From: Flavobacterium weaverense
GTDB taxonomy: Bacteria; Bacteroidota; Bacteroidia; Flavobacteriales; Flavobacteriaceae
Assembly (NCBI RefSeq): GCF_003688495.1
Contig: NZ_REFH01000010.1
Coordinates: 465,715 to 529,714, forward strand
DNA length: 64,000 nt
Direction: 5' to 3'
In this document: positions 15,112 to 24,407 of the stretch, one piece after another
Position numbering within the stretch: the stretch's first letter is position 1
Layout: every line of letters begins with the position of its first letter
Translations under genes and position numbers: made by a program
The notes under the pieces: generated by a model
Seen by the model: the letters and a program-made list of their open reading frames with translations, nothing else
Database searches by the model: none
Told to the model about the DNA's origin: nothing

Positions 15112-16200
15112 ATGCTTACAATAATTGATAAATACATCCTAAAGAGATATTTAGCCACATTTTTGGTGATGTTATTGTTGTTTATTCCCATTGGAATTGT
15201 CGTTGATGTTGCTGAAAAGATCAATAAAATTCTTGAGAATAAAGTGCCAATCATGGAGGTTGCATTTTATTATTACAACTTCACCGTTTATTTTGCAAGT
15301 TCACTTTTTCCTATATTTCTATTTTTATCGGTGATTTGGTTTACTTCAAAACTGGCAAATGATACTGAGATAATTGCTATTTTAAGTTCAGGAATTTCGT
15401 TTACTCGCTTTTTAAGGCCTTATATTATAGGTGCTTCAATTGTTTCTATTTTTGTTTTACTTATGGGATTCTTTGTAGTTCCAGCGGCTAGTGAGGGATT
15501 TAACAATTTTAGATATACATATTTAAAAGGAGGAGGCAAGGAAGCCATGCGAGGGAATAGCACTGATGTGTATCGCCAAATAAGTGATGATGAATTTATC
15601 TACGTTAATAGTTTTAATACAGAATCTAAAACTGCTTTTAATTTTTCATTAGAGAAATTCAAAAAACAAAAATTAGTTCATAAAATTACTGCAAGTAGAA
15701 TAAAGTGGAATCCGAAAGAGAAGAATTATACGATGTATGATTATTCAAAAAGAACGGTTGGTGAGTTTGACGATAAAATCGAAAAGGCAGCTGAGAAAAA
15801 AGCAGTCTTTAATTTTGATTTGGAAGATTTAACTCCTGTAGTCTACATAGCTGAAACCTTAAGTTTAGGAAAACTAAACGCCTTTATAAAAAAGGAAAGA
15901 GAACGCGGCTCGTCAAACATCAATGTTTACCTAGTTGTTTTATATAAAAAATATAGTGTACCTATTTCTGCGTTTATACTAACAATTATCGCGGTGGCGG
16001 TTTCTTCGATGAAAAGAAGAGGAGGAATGGGAACAAATCTTGCTATTGGAATTGCACTGGCCTTTGCCTTTGTATTCTTTGATAAAATATTTGGTGTACT
16101 TGCTGAAAAATCAAGTATACCACCTATGTTAGCCGTGTGGTTACCAAATATTGCCTTTGGAATTTTAGCTATTTATTTATTACGAAATGCAAAGCGATAA
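15112..16200 (+). CDS. LptF/LptG-family permease (lipopolysaccharide export)
   Basis: 362 residues from the ATG at 15112; a GTG four codons earlier is less likely. The N-terminus IIDKYILKRYLATFLVMLLLF and the motif VDVAEKI are typical of the YjgP/YjgQ family. Six membrane segments are grouped three and three (about 12-35, 55-80, 100-122, then 280-300, 310-330, 335-358), around a large periplasmic domain. With the LptB ATPase it pulls LPS out of the inner membrane toward the Lpt bridge. The 3' end overlaps the next gene by 14 bases. Confidence 0.92.
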   Translation: MLTIIDKYILKRYLATFLVMLLLFIPIGIVVDVAEKINKILENKVPIMEVAFYYYNFTVYFASSLFPIFLFLSVIWFTSKLANDTEIIAILSSGISFTRFLRPYIIGASIVSIFVLLMGFFVVPAASEGFNNFRYTYLKGGGKEAMRGNSTDVYRQISDDEFIYVNSFNTESKTAFNFSLEKFKKQKLVHKITASRIKWNPKEKNYTMYDYSKRTVGEFDDKIEKAAEKKAVFNFDLEDLTPVVYIAETLSLGKLNAFIKKERERGSSNINVYLVVLYKKYSVPISAFILTIIAVAVSSMKRRGGMGTNLAIGIALAFAFVFFDKIFGVLAEKSSIPPMLAVWLPNIAFGILAIYLLRNAKR

Positions 16201-17092
16201 CTTTAAAAGTTACATAAACCTCCATCTAATTGTTTTTATTTGGGGTTTCACTGCCATTTTAGGCGCTTTAATTACAATTAATGCAGATGCTTTGGTCTGG
16301 TATCGAATGATTTTTGCAGCTGTTTTTCTAGGTGCATTTTTGGTTTACAAAAAGAAACCTTTTAGAATTCCATTAAAATCATTTCTTAAATTGATTTTTG
16401 TCGGACTTTTAATCGCGCTGCACTGGATCTTTTTTTTCAAAGCAATTCATGTCTCAAATGTCTCCATTACATTATCGGTCTTTTCATTAGGTGCTTTTTT
16501 CGCTTCCATTTTAGAGCCACTTTTTTATGGTCGAAAGGTTTTATGGTATGAAGTATTCTTCGGATTGATTATTATTGCTGGATTAGCACTGATCATGAAA
16601 GTCGAAATAAATTATCTTGATGGAATGTTATATGCTCTAGCAGCAATTATACTCGGAGTTTTGTTTACGCTAATGAATGGAAAATTGATAGCAGATCACG
16701 ATCCATCAGTGATTTCATTCTACGAATTTTTATCAGGTGCTTTTTTTATATCAGTTTACTTCCTGTTTCAGCAAAAAATCACTGTTGATTTCTTTGTGTT
16801 AACGACTAATAACTGGATATTAATATTGGTTTTAGCATCTGTTTGTACCGCTTATGCCTTTACAGCATCGGTAAAAGTAATGCAGAAATTGACGCCTTAC
16901 ACGGTAATGTTAACTACAAACCTAGAACCAGTGTACGGCATTATATTGGCTTATTTTATTCTTGGAGGAAAAGAAAAAATGAGTTTTGAGTTTTATATTG
17001 GTGCCATAATTATAGTTCTGACTGTTATACTAAATGGTGTTATTAAACAATATCAAAAGGTAAAATTAAAGAAAGATATGAGCACTTTGTAG
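16187..17092 (+). CDS. EamA/DMT-family transporter
   Basis: 301 residues with ten predicted membrane segments in two EamA repeats (first: LIVFIWGFTAILGALI to GLALIMKVEI; second: GMLYALAAIILGVLFTLMNG to TPYTVMLTTNLEPVYGIILAY). The family exports or imports small metabolites such as amino acids or nucleosides; the substrate is not evident. The ATG overlaps the end of the lptF/G gene by 14 bases, so the two are translationally coupled. Confidence 0.9.
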   Translation: MQSDNFKSYINLHLIVFIWGFTAILGALITINADALVWYRMIFAAVFLGAFLVYKKKPFRIPLKSFLKLIFVGLLIALHWIFFFKAIHVSNVSITLSVFSLGAFFASILEPLFYGRKVLWYEVFFGLIIIAGLALIMKVEINYLDGMLYALAAIILGVLFTLMNGKLIADHDPSVISFYEFLSGAFFISVYFLFQQKITVDFFVLTTNNWILILVLASVCTAYAFTASVKVMQKLTPYTVMLTTNLEPVYGIILAYFILGGKEKMSFEFYIGAIIIVLTVILNGVIKQYQKVKLKKDMSTL

Positions 17093-17147
17093 AATTCATT
17101 TTTTACATTTTAATAAACAAATAGCCATTTTGAACGATTAAAAATTT

Positions 17148-17155
17148 TATATTTG
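17148..17155 (+). promoter_or_regulatory. accA: -7 promoter box of accA
   Basis: TATATTTG, a perfect TAnnTTTG match 33 bases ahead of the accA ATG. A TTTG upstream (17129-17132) is only 15 bases away, so the -33 contact is uncertain. The box overlaps a TTG at 17153 that would otherwise give a longer frame, which argues against that start. Confidence 0.6.
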
Positions 17156-17188
17156 CCAATCGAAATAAAACAAAAACGCAAAAATCCT

Positions 17189-18142
17189 ATGGAATATTTA
17201 GATTTTGAGCTTCCAATAAAAGAACTAGAAGAGCAGTTAGATAAATGTCTTATAATCGGACAGGAATCAGATGTTGATGTAACGAATACTTGCAAGCAAA
17301 TCAACAAAAAACTAGAAGAAACCAAAAGAAGTATATATAAAAACTTGACTGCTTGGCAGCGAGTTCAATTATCAAGACATCCTAGTCGTCCATACACAAT
17401 GGATCACGTACGTGCTTTGTGTGGTGATACATTCTTAGAGCTTTTTGGAGACAGAGGTTTTAAAGATGATAAAGCCATGATAGGTGGTTTAGGAAAAATT
17501 GATGGACAGTCGTTTATGATTGTTGGTCAACAAAAAGGTTTTAATACTAAAACGCGACAGTTCCGTAATTTTGGTATGGCAAATCCAGAAGGCTATAGAA
17601 AAGCCTTAAGATTAATGAAGATGGCAGAGAAATTTGGTATTCCTGTATTAACATTAATTGATACTCCAGGAGCTTATCCAGGATTAGAAGCTGAAGAGCG
17701 TGGTCAAGGAGAAGCAATTGCTAGAAATATATTTGAAATGGTTCGTTTAAAAGTACCGATCATTACTGTCATTGTAGGTGAAGGTGCTTCTGGTGGAGCA
17801 TTAGGAATAGGTGTTGGTGATAAGGTTTATATGATGGAAAATACTTGGTATTCTGTTATATCTCCAGAATCTTGCTCTTCAATTTTATGGAAAAGCTGGG
17901 AATATAAGGAGCAAGCTGCTGAAGCTTTGAAACTGACTTCTGCAGATATGAAAAAACAAAAATTAGTTGATGATATCATTCCAGAACCTTTAGGTGGAGC
18001 TCACTATGATAGAGAAACTGCTTTTAAGACGGTTGAGCAGTATATAATGAAAGGGTATAATGAGTTGAAAGACTTATCAACAGAGAAATTAATCGCTAAG
18101 CGAATGGAGAAATACTGTGATATGGGTGTTTACAGAGAGTAA
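17189..18142 (+). CDS. accA: Acetyl-CoA carboxylase carboxyltransferase, alpha subunit
   Basis: 317 residues from the ATG at 17189, where the conserved family N-terminus [16 protein letters not shown] begins. It transfers the carboxyl group from carboxybiotin to acetyl-CoA, the first step of fatty-acid synthesis, together with AccD. Conserved blocks: [60 protein letters not shown], and the oxyanion-forming [15 protein letters not shown]. Full length. It has its own -7 box and terminator, so it is monocistronic. Confidence 0.97.
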   Translation: MEYLDFELPIKELEEQLDKCLIIGQESDVDVTNTCKQINKKLEETKRSIYKNLTAWQRVQLSRHPSRPYTMDHVRALCGDTFLELFGDRGFKDDKAMIGGLGKIDGQSFMIVGQQKGFNTKTRQFRNFGMANPEGYRKALRLMKMAEKFGIPVLTLIDTPGAYPGLEAEERGQGEAIARNIFEMVRLKVPIITVIVGEGASGGALGIGVGDKVYMMENTWYSVISPESCSSILWKSWEYKEQAAEALKLTSADMKKQKLVDDIIPEPLGGAHYDRETAFKTVEQYIMKGYNELKDLSTEKLIAKRMEKYCDMGVYRE

Positions 18143-18162
18143 ATAACTTGAATCAAATATAT

Positions 18163-18199
18163 AATCCGTCTCGTTTACAAATGAGACGGATTTTTTTTG
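18163..18199 (+). terminator. Terminator of accA
   Basis: AATCCGTCTC (18163-18172) / GAGACGGATT (18183-18192), 10-base loop, then a run of T. Confidence 0.92.
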
Positions 18200-18286
18200 G
18201 GTTATGAACAAAAAATAGTTGGTTATCAACAATTAAAAGTAATAACTCAACGGCTATCTTTTTTTAATTTTAGTTACTTTCGCTCT

Positions 18287-19831
18287 ATGGAAAACTTTAG
18301 AAATATCAGTCCAGTTAAGGTTGATAAAACTACTATAATAAGCCTTGAAAAAGGAAAATTGCAACCGCAAGTTCTTGATTTAGAAGAAGCTGTGTTGGGT
18401 GCAATGATGATTGACAAAAAAGGAGTTGATGATGTAATTGACATCTTACAGCCCGACGCTTTCTATAAAGAAGCACACAAATATATCTTTGAAGCTATCG
18501 TTCAGTTGTTTACGGAGACGCAACCAATTGACTTGTTAACCGTTTCGGCACAACTAAAGAAAAATGCCAAATTAGAACTTGCAGGTGGTGATTTTTATCT
18601 AATTCAGCTTACGCAAAAGATATCTTCTTCAGCACATATTGAATTTCATTCTAGAATTATTCTTCAAAAATTTATACAACGTAGTTTGATTCGAATTTCA
18701 ACAGAAATTATCGAAGATTCCTACGATGAAACAACAGATGTTTTTGATTTACTAGATCGTGCAGAAACAAAACTATACGAAGTAACGCAAGGAAATATAA
18801 AACGTAGTTCTGAAACAGCTCAAAGTTTAGTTTTGCAGGCTAAAAAACGTATTGAGGAAATTGCAGGACAAGAAGGATTGAGTGGTGTAGCTACTGGATT
18901 TGATAAATTAGACAAGATAACTTCGGGTTGGCAACCAAGCGATTTAATTATTATTGCTGCGAGACCAGCAATGGGGAAAACAGCTTTTGTCTTATCGATG
19001 GCAAGAAATATGGCAATCGATTATGGTATGCCTGTCGCATTATTTTCGCTTGAGATGGCATCTGTCCAATTAATTACTCGTTTGATTTCATCAGAAACAG
19101 GTTTGTCATCAGAGAAACTGCGTACTGGTAAATTAGAAAAGCACGAATGGGAACAATTAAGTACCAAAGTTAAAAATTTAGAAAAAGCACCTCTTTACAT
19201 TGATGATACTCCATCTTTATCAATTTTTGATTTACGTGCCAAAGCGCGACGATTAGTTTCACAGCATGGAATTAGGATCATTATTGTCGATTATTTGCAA
19301 TTGATGACCGCTGGAGGAAATGGAAAAGGTGGTGGAAATAGGGAGCAAGAGATATCAACAATTTCTAGAAACTTAAAAGCTTTAGCAAAAGAACTGAATG
19401 TGCCAGTAATTGCGCTGTCTCAGCTGTCGCGTGCGGTTGAAACTCGTGGATCTAGTAAAAGACCCTTATTATCAGATTTACGTGAATCTGGAGCGATTGA
19501 GCAGGATGCAGATATCGTTTCTTTTTTATATCGTCCTGAGTATTACAAAATTGATGAGTGGGATGATGACGAAGCTTCTCCTACTGCAGGTCAAGCCGAA
19601 ATTATGATTGCAAAACACCGTAACGGTAGTATTGAAAATGTAAGATTGAAATTTATTGGACATTTAGGAAAGTTTGATAATCTCGAAGATCATAGCGGTA
19701 ATTATGATGATTTACCTTCAAGTATGAATCAGGATGACAATCCTTTTACAACTAAAAACTTACCATCGCCAAATGAAGCCTTTGGAAGTAATTTTAATGA
19801 TCCAGAAGATGATAGTGATGTTCCTTTTTAA
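18287..19831 (+). CDS. dnaB: Replicative DNA helicase
   Basis: 514 residues from the ATG at 18287; the frame continues upstream into the accA terminator, which rules out the longer start. The N-terminal primase-interacting domain begins PQVLDLEEAVLGAMMIDK. The RecA-like motor has Walker A ARPAMGKTAF, the Walker B strand IRIIIVDYLQLM, and the DnaB-specific LSQLSRAVETR and LRESGAIEQDADIV motifs. It unwinds DNA at the fork as a hexamer. The tail is acidic (DDSDVPF). No intein is seen. Confidence 0.97.
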   Translation: MENFRNISPVKVDKTTIISLEKGKLQPQVLDLEEAVLGAMMIDKKGVDDVIDILQPDAFYKEAHKYIFEAIVQLFTETQPIDLLTVSAQLKKNAKLELAGGDFYLIQLTQKISSSAHIEFHSRIILQKFIQRSLIRISTEIIEDSYDETTDVFDLLDRAETKLYEVTQGNIKRSSETAQSLVLQAKKRIEEIAGQEGLSGVATGFDKLDKITSGWQPSDLIIIAARPAMGKTAFVLSMARNMAIDYGMPVALFSLEMASVQLITRLISSETGLSSEKLRTGKLEKHEWEQLSTKVKNLEKAPLYIDDTPSLSIFDLRAKARRLVSQHGIRIIIVDYLQLMTAGGNGKGGGNREQEISTISRNLKALAKELNVPVIALSQLSRAVETRGSSKRPLLSDLRESGAIEQDADIVSFLYRPEYYKIDEWDDDEASPTAGQAEIMIAKHRNGSIENVRLKFIGHLGKFDNLEDHSGNYDDLPSSMNQDDNPFTTKNLPSPNEAFGSNFNDPEDDSDVPF

Positions 19832-19851
19832 GGAATACCAAAGATATTTTA

Positions 19852-19891
19852 AAATCCGTTTTCTTAACAAAGAAGACGGATTTTTTTTATC
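19852..19891 (+). terminator. Terminator of dnaB
   Basis: 14-bp stem AAATCCGTTTTCTT / AAGAAGACGGATTT with one G-U pair, loop AACA, then a T-run. The stem starts with the same ATCCGT arm as the accA terminator. Confidence 0.9.
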
Positions 19892-19939
19892 TTTTAAGTT
19901 CTGTAAATTCGTTTATCTTTGAAATAAAAACAAACTGCC

Positions 19940-21202
19940 ATGCTTTTATCACGGTTACTCTGGATCTTAATTTTGCTTGCTTCCTTTTCAGTTAGAGGTT
20001 CTTTTATTTTGATTCCAATGGATGAAACCACGCAACAAAATCATTTGAAGGCGTACGGAATAACTTTTTGGTGCTTGGATAAAAATTATAAAGCGAGCTG
20101 GTTACTCAATTATCGTGGTGGCTCTTTCTTACTTCCAGATGCAGTTGAAATTAGAAAGGAATGTCAAATACGAGGCGTTAATTTCGAAGTTATTTCTGAT
20201 GCTGAACAAATTTCTATTTTGAATGAAATTGCAAGTCCTTCTCAAAATATGGAATCAGTGGTATTAGAGAAAGCACCAAAAATTGCTGTTTACACTCCAA
20301 AAGGAAAGCAACCGTGGGATGATGCCGTTACATTAGTACTTACCTACGCTGAAATTCCTTTTACAGCTGTTTATGATGAAGAAGTTTTAGGTGATCAGTT
20401 AGTGCTTTACGATTGGTTGCACTTACATCATGAAGATTTTACCGGACAATATGGCAAATTTTACGGTTCCTACAAAAATGTTCCGTGGTACATTGACCAA
20501 AAGAAGGAAGCCGAAAATTTAGCTGCAAAATTAGGATATTCGAAAGTATCTGAAGAAAAGGGAGCTGTAGCCAAAAAAATTAGAGATTTCGTTGTTGGTG
20601 GTGGATTTATGTTTGCTATGTGCTCTGCAACTGACAGTTTTGATATTGCATTAGCAGCTGATGGATTGGATATTTGTGAGGCAATGTTTGATGGGGATGC
20701 AAGCGAAGGAAATTATCAATTGAAAATTAATTTTAGTAATTCTTTTGCGTTTAAAGATTTTACTTTGGAAAGAAGACCAGAAGTTTATGAGTTCTCAGAT
20801 ATTGATATGACATCAAAACGAAAGCTTCCCGCTGCCAAAGATTATTTTACGTTAATGGAGTTTTCTGCAAAATGGGATCCAATTCCGAGCATGCTTTGTC
20901 AAAACCATACACAATTAGTAAAAGGGTTTATGGGACAAACTACCGCATTTGATGCTGCACTTATCAAGTCGAATGTGTTAACTATGGGAACTTGTGAGAT
21001 AAACGGTGAAGCGCGCTACATTCATGGACAAAAAGGAAAAGGAATGTTTACTTTCTACGGCGGTCACGATCCAGAAGATTACGAACACCAAGTAGGTGAT
21101 GCTCCTACAGTATTAGATTTACATCCAAATTCACCAGGATATCGATTGATTTTAAATAATGTTTTATTTCCAGCAGCAAGAAAGAAGAAAATGAAAACGT
21201 AA
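19940..21202 (+). CDS. Conserved secreted protein, often labelled asparagine synthetase B
   Basis: 420 residues with an N-terminal signal peptide (LLWILILLASFSVRGSF). From memory, homologues in Flavobacteriaceae carry the label asparagine synthetase B, but nothing here supports that: there is no N-terminal glutaminase Cys, no SGGLDSS pyrophosphatase motif, and an exported synthetase would lack ATP. The chain has an N-terminal domain (HLKAYGITFWCLDKNYKASWLLNYRGG), then a glutamine-amidotransferase-like or periplasmic alpha/beta region (VGGGFMFAMCSATDSFD) and C-terminal YGGHDPEDYEHQVGDAPT. Function unknown; the MCSATDS region could be a nucleophile elbow. Confidence 0.75.
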   Translation: MLLSRLLWILILLASFSVRGSFILIPMDETTQQNHLKAYGITFWCLDKNYKASWLLNYRGGSFLLPDAVEIRKECQIRGVNFEVISDAEQISILNEIASPSQNMESVVLEKAPKIAVYTPKGKQPWDDAVTLVLTYAEIPFTAVYDEEVLGDQLVLYDWLHLHHEDFTGQYGKFYGSYKNVPWYIDQKKEAENLAAKLGYSKVSEEKGAVAKKIRDFVVGGGFMFAMCSATDSFDIALAADGLDICEAMFDGDASEGNYQLKINFSNSFAFKDFTLERRPEVYEFSDIDMTSKRKLPAAKDYFTLMEFSAKWDPIPSMLCQNHTQLVKGFMGQTTAFDAALIKSNVLTMGTCEINGEARYIHGQKGKGMFTFYGGHDPEDYEHQVGDAPTVLDLHPNSPGYRLILNNVLFPAARKKKMKT

Positions 21203-21269
21203 TTTTTGGGTTGAGGTATAAATTATTTTGGTTGTCTTTTATCTTTTAGATATTTTCAAATGATCATTT

Positions 21270-22103
21270 TTAATTTACGGAGAATTCAAACCAAATTGGA
21301 ATGTGATCTGAAATTTTTCTAGCCTCTTTTAGTTTAGTGAAACTTTTATAGAAGGGAATGACACCTGAGTTAATGTACCTAACTTTAGCAATATTGAAAT
21401 ACATGTTGTCAAACTCTGATGCTAAACATAGATCCTCACGACATTCTTTTTTGAGTGATGTTTTTTGTCCTATTAAAATAGATTGATAGCCCATTTTCTT
21501 CAAAGGATTAAAAACGGTATGCGATTGCGGACAATTGAAATCTCCAGCAAAAATTAAATTTAGATCAGGATATTCCGCTGGTAAAAACTTAAAATATTTA
21601 ATTTCAGTTTCCGGCTGTCTATTTTTAGTGATCGCATGAAAATTAACTACCGTAAATTCTTTGCCCTGATATTGAAAAGTACAGAAGTAAGGCTCCCTAT
21701 CAATCTCTAAATGGTATTTTTGTTCCAGCCAAGCTTTTCCTATTTGCTTTACTTTGCTTGTTCTCCAAATAAACGCGTAGCGTTCCGTTTTATAAGCGCT
21801 ACTGCTTGTTGGGTCGCTAATCGTATAATCCCATTCAGCTCCTTTAAGATTCAGTTCATCTGCTAATCTCGCTACTGCTTGTGCGCCACCATAACCTGCA
21901 ACCACTTCTTGTATGGTGATAATGTCATAGTTTTTAATTGTGTCAGCGATGTAAACGATTGTAGAATCTGATTTTGATTTGCCTAAGTTTTCGATGTTCC
22001 AAGAGAGGAGTTTGACTTGTGCTGATAATGTAGTAGAAAAGCAAAGTAATAATAATATTATAGTAAATGCTTTGGTATAATTGATTTTTAAACTGTATAT
22101 CAT
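21270..22103 (-). CDS. Secreted endonuclease/exonuclease/phosphatase-family protein
   Basis: 277 residues with a signal peptide (IILLLLCFSTTLSAQ). The metal-dependent EEP fold is shown by LLSWNIENLG (Asn), ITIQEV (metal-binding Glu), VNFHAI, IFAGDFNCP (Asp and Asn) and the final SDHIPIWFEF (Asp-His). Members cleave phosphodiester bonds in nucleic acids or phospho-lipids; the substrate here is unknown. All expected catalytic motifs are intact. An extracellular DNase is a reasonable guess. It faces the preceding secreted protein gene. Confidence 0.88.
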   Translation of the reverse strand: MIYSLKINYTKAFTIILLLLCFSTTLSAQVKLLSWNIENLGKSKSDSTIVYIADTIKNYDIITIQEVVAGYGGAQAVARLADELNLKGAEWDYTISDPTSSSAYKTERYAFIWRTSKVKQIGKAWLEQKYHLEIDREPYFCTFQYQGKEFTVVNFHAITKNRQPETEIKYFKFLPAEYPDLNLIFAGDFNCPQSHTVFNPLKKMGYQSILIGQKTSLKKECREDLCLASEFDNMYFNIAKVRYINSGVIPFYKSFTKLKEARKISDHIPIWFEFSVN

Positions 22104-22390
22104 TCCTGCTCTAGTAATTTAAAGTTACTGTCTAAAACACTTATACTTTTTTTAAGTTACTACAATAGTACTAAATAAATAATTGTCTCTTGTTATAATA
22201 ATGCACTAGTGCTTATATTTTAAAACGAAACTTTTACTATTTCAGATTATCATGAATCAAGTAGAAATTAGTAATTAGATATTTATATTTTTTTATTACT
22301 TGGATAGTTTGAATGATTATTGTTAAAATGTAGCTAATTAATTTCAAGCTCAAGTGACAATAAATTAATTTATATTAACATCTAAGGCTA

Positions 22391-22798
22391 TTAATTTGCA
22401 ATTCTATAATCATAAACGCGCTTTCGTATAAGATTTACGATGTTTATGTTTTCATTTTTAAGTTCGACAGGAAACTTCATTTTAAAAATAGTACCGTTTT
22501 TCAAACGTATTTTTAAATCGTAACCTTTGTAGTAATTCATCTTGATTATCGTAAGAATGATTAATCCAGGTGGGATAAGAAGTGCAATATCATGTGATAT
22601 GAAGAACAAGAAAACACTAAGAAGAAGTACCGATAAAAGTAAAAAAACAGCATTATTAAAATTTGATGATTTCCGAACAGTAATGTAGATTGCATCAAGA
22701 TCAGAAAACATTATTTCTTTTTTTACTGTTTTCTTAGAAATAGCAATTAATCTGTTTTTCTCGATATTCAGAATTTCGAAAGTGTGTGTTAGGTTCAT
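22391..22798 (-). CDS. Small two-TM membrane protein with a beta-rich C-terminus
   Basis: 135 residues from the ATG at 22798; the frame continues 20 codons further but without family-like features. The N-terminal 45 residues are polar (LTHTFEILNIEKNRLIAISKK), followed by a hydrophobic hairpin (about 50-85, VFLLLSVLLLSVFLFFISHDIALLIPPG) and a basic, strand-forming tail. The layout resembles bacterial PH-like membrane proteins, but I do not recognise a family. A two-box motif lies upstream at 22990-23011, shared with the gene at 3070. Confidence 0.6.
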   Translation of the reverse strand: MNLTHTFEILNIEKNRLIAISKKTVKKEIMFSDLDAIYITVRKSSNFNNAVFLLLSVLLLSVFLFFISHDIALLIPPGLIILTIIKMNYYKGYDLKIRLKNGTIFKMKFPVELKNENINIVNLIRKRVYDYRIAN

Positions 22799-22858
22799 TT
22801 TATAATTATGAATAAAGATTAAATAGTGGTTTTGTTTGCTTTTTATTTTAAAGTGCAA

Positions 22859-23182
22859 AAATTTTATTTATAATCAAATGGTTGAATGGTAATTAGGAAA
22901 TGGTCTATTCACAATACTACTCATAGTTTTTTAGACGCTATTTTGTTTTCTAGAGAAAGTGTAAATTAACATCAATTTTTGCGAGTCGGCAATACCCACT
23001 TTTAGTGATATTCTTACAAATTTTTATAAATTTTATGAGTGATTCAATCATTGTTTTGTAGCATTATAAATTTAATTTTTGAGTGCAATTTTAATGACGG
23101 TGTCTCAAACTATTATTTGTAATTATAAAGCATTAAGCTTTAATTTCTTACTTGGATTTTTTAAAATTTAAATTATTATGGT
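22859..23182. other. Leader/intergenic region with the second copy of the two-box motif
   Basis: On the minus strand, ATATCACTAA (23011-23002), 3 bases and TGGGTATTG (22998-22990) repeat the motif at 2971-2992. A clear -7 box is not found after it (best is TAATTTAC, about 21 bases on). The rest is AT-rich. Confidence 0.5.
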
Positions 23183-23290
23183 TTATCTATTTTTCCAAAT
23201 GCTATGAACTAAACAAAATATGAATACTGCACCTAATATGATGATGAAAATTTGAGCCGAAAATAGTAGATCGAAAGTGAATAATGACAT
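23183..23290 (-). CDS. Very small membrane protein (35 aa)
   Basis: A 35-residue frame, ATG at 23290 and TAA at 23183. The sequence starts MSLFTFDLLFSAQ and continues as one hydrophobic segment IFIIILGAVFIFCLVHSIW, ending KNR, an inside-positive membrane anchor. It lies 71 bases after the 106-residue protein on the same strand, so the two may be co-transcribed. The codon pattern and clean topology suggest a real gene, but with no homologue to compare it could be chance. Confidence 0.4.
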   Translation of the reverse strand: MSLFTFDLLFSAQIFIIILGAVFIFCLVHSIWKNR

Positions 23291-23361
23291 TTGGTTTGCT
23301 TTAGAGATTTACTTTCGTTGGTAATGAATTCCTATTTAAATTTTTGGTCTTTAGAAAACCA

Positions 23362-23682
23362 TTATTCTGCTTTAACATTTTTTCTATAAAAAATTTTTCC
23401 CTTTTTATGTCTGCTAAATGAATGTGATTCAGTAAAATTTTTATTTTCTAGTATATAATCGATGTTAATTTTCTTTTTGTGTTTTTCAAAATAGTTAATC
23501 TTTTCACCTTCATTATTTAGTTTTTCTGTCTTTACACCTTTGCTAACTTTTGAGGATGATTCTACTGTTTCGTAGGTCGTTTGCAAAAGGTCTTGTTTTA
23601 TAGATTTAGAATTGTAAATTACTTTAATGCTGTAGCACAATATGAAAGCGAAGATTAGTCCAACTACAATATATTTTTTCAC
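23362..23682 (-). CDS. Hypothetical protein with one N-terminal membrane segment
   Basis: 106 residues: a hydrophobic N-terminus (residues 4-22, YIVVGLIFAFILCYSIKVI) acts as an uncleaved anchor, and the remainder is strongly basic and polar (EKHKKKINIDYILENKNF, SFSRHKKGKIFYRK). No known domain. It is in the low-GC stretch next to the response regulator/kinase pair, with a long upstream region carrying a TTTACGG-GAAA-CCGTAAA dyad. Confidence 0.5.
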   Translation of the reverse strand: MKKYIVVGLIFAFILCYSIKVIYNSKSIKQDLLQTTYETVESSSKVSKGVKTEKLNNEGEKINYFEKHKKKINIDYILENKNFTESHSFSRHKKGKIFYRKNVKAE

Positions 23683-24407
23683 TTTATTTATGGTTTATCT
23701 TTTGAAATATGGATTATTTCTATTGTAACTCTCTCAATTTTAATTTGTTATTATCTTTTCTAACGGAATATTCTGATGTTAAATGTTAAAAACTATCTGT
23801 CCAGAAATTATAATTGATTGTATGAAATGATAGTTTAGAACTTAAATTGATTTTGGTATTAGAACTCATCAAAACTACTGATATGGAAAGATTTAAGTTT
23901 ACGGGAAACCGTAAAGCGAGAAAAAAATTAATTTTATAACTAAATTAATGTAATTAGCGTCATAACATTAACGACATAAATTAGATTTGAATTATCCGAA
24001 ATGCTTTTTATTTAGTCTATTGATGAAGGGAACAACCTTTTTTTTTAAGAAGTAGAAATAATAATAAAAAGCACTTTTTAAAATTATTTTAGAGATTGAA
24101 GTGTAGTAGTATTTTAAAGAATGTGGAGAAGCGATCTAATGTGTTGTAAGTTAATTAGTTAATCAGGTTTTCTAAGTTGAAAATTTATAGAAAATTCGAT
24201 AAACATTAAATATTTTTAATTGCAGTTTTATTTAATGTACTACTAAGTCCAAAGATTCGAACCCATTGTAAAAAAAATGTCATTTATATAGTTAGACGCA
24301 GTAATGCTATAATTGTTTTACTATTTGAAGAGAGCAAATGAACTTGCGGCTTTGAATAGTTTAGAATGAATGTTAGGCTAAAGTTCTCACAATTAAATGT
24401 AAATTAT
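23683..24407. other. 725-base gene-free stretch with a TTTACGG-GAAA-CCGTAAA dyad
   Basis: No credible gene. The outstanding feature is a perfect 7-bp dyad with a GAAA centre at 23898-23915, followed by GCGAG and a run of A. It could be a regulator-binding site or an RNA hairpin closed by a GNRA-type tetraloop. Otherwise AT-rich with stop codons in all frames. Confidence 0.5.
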
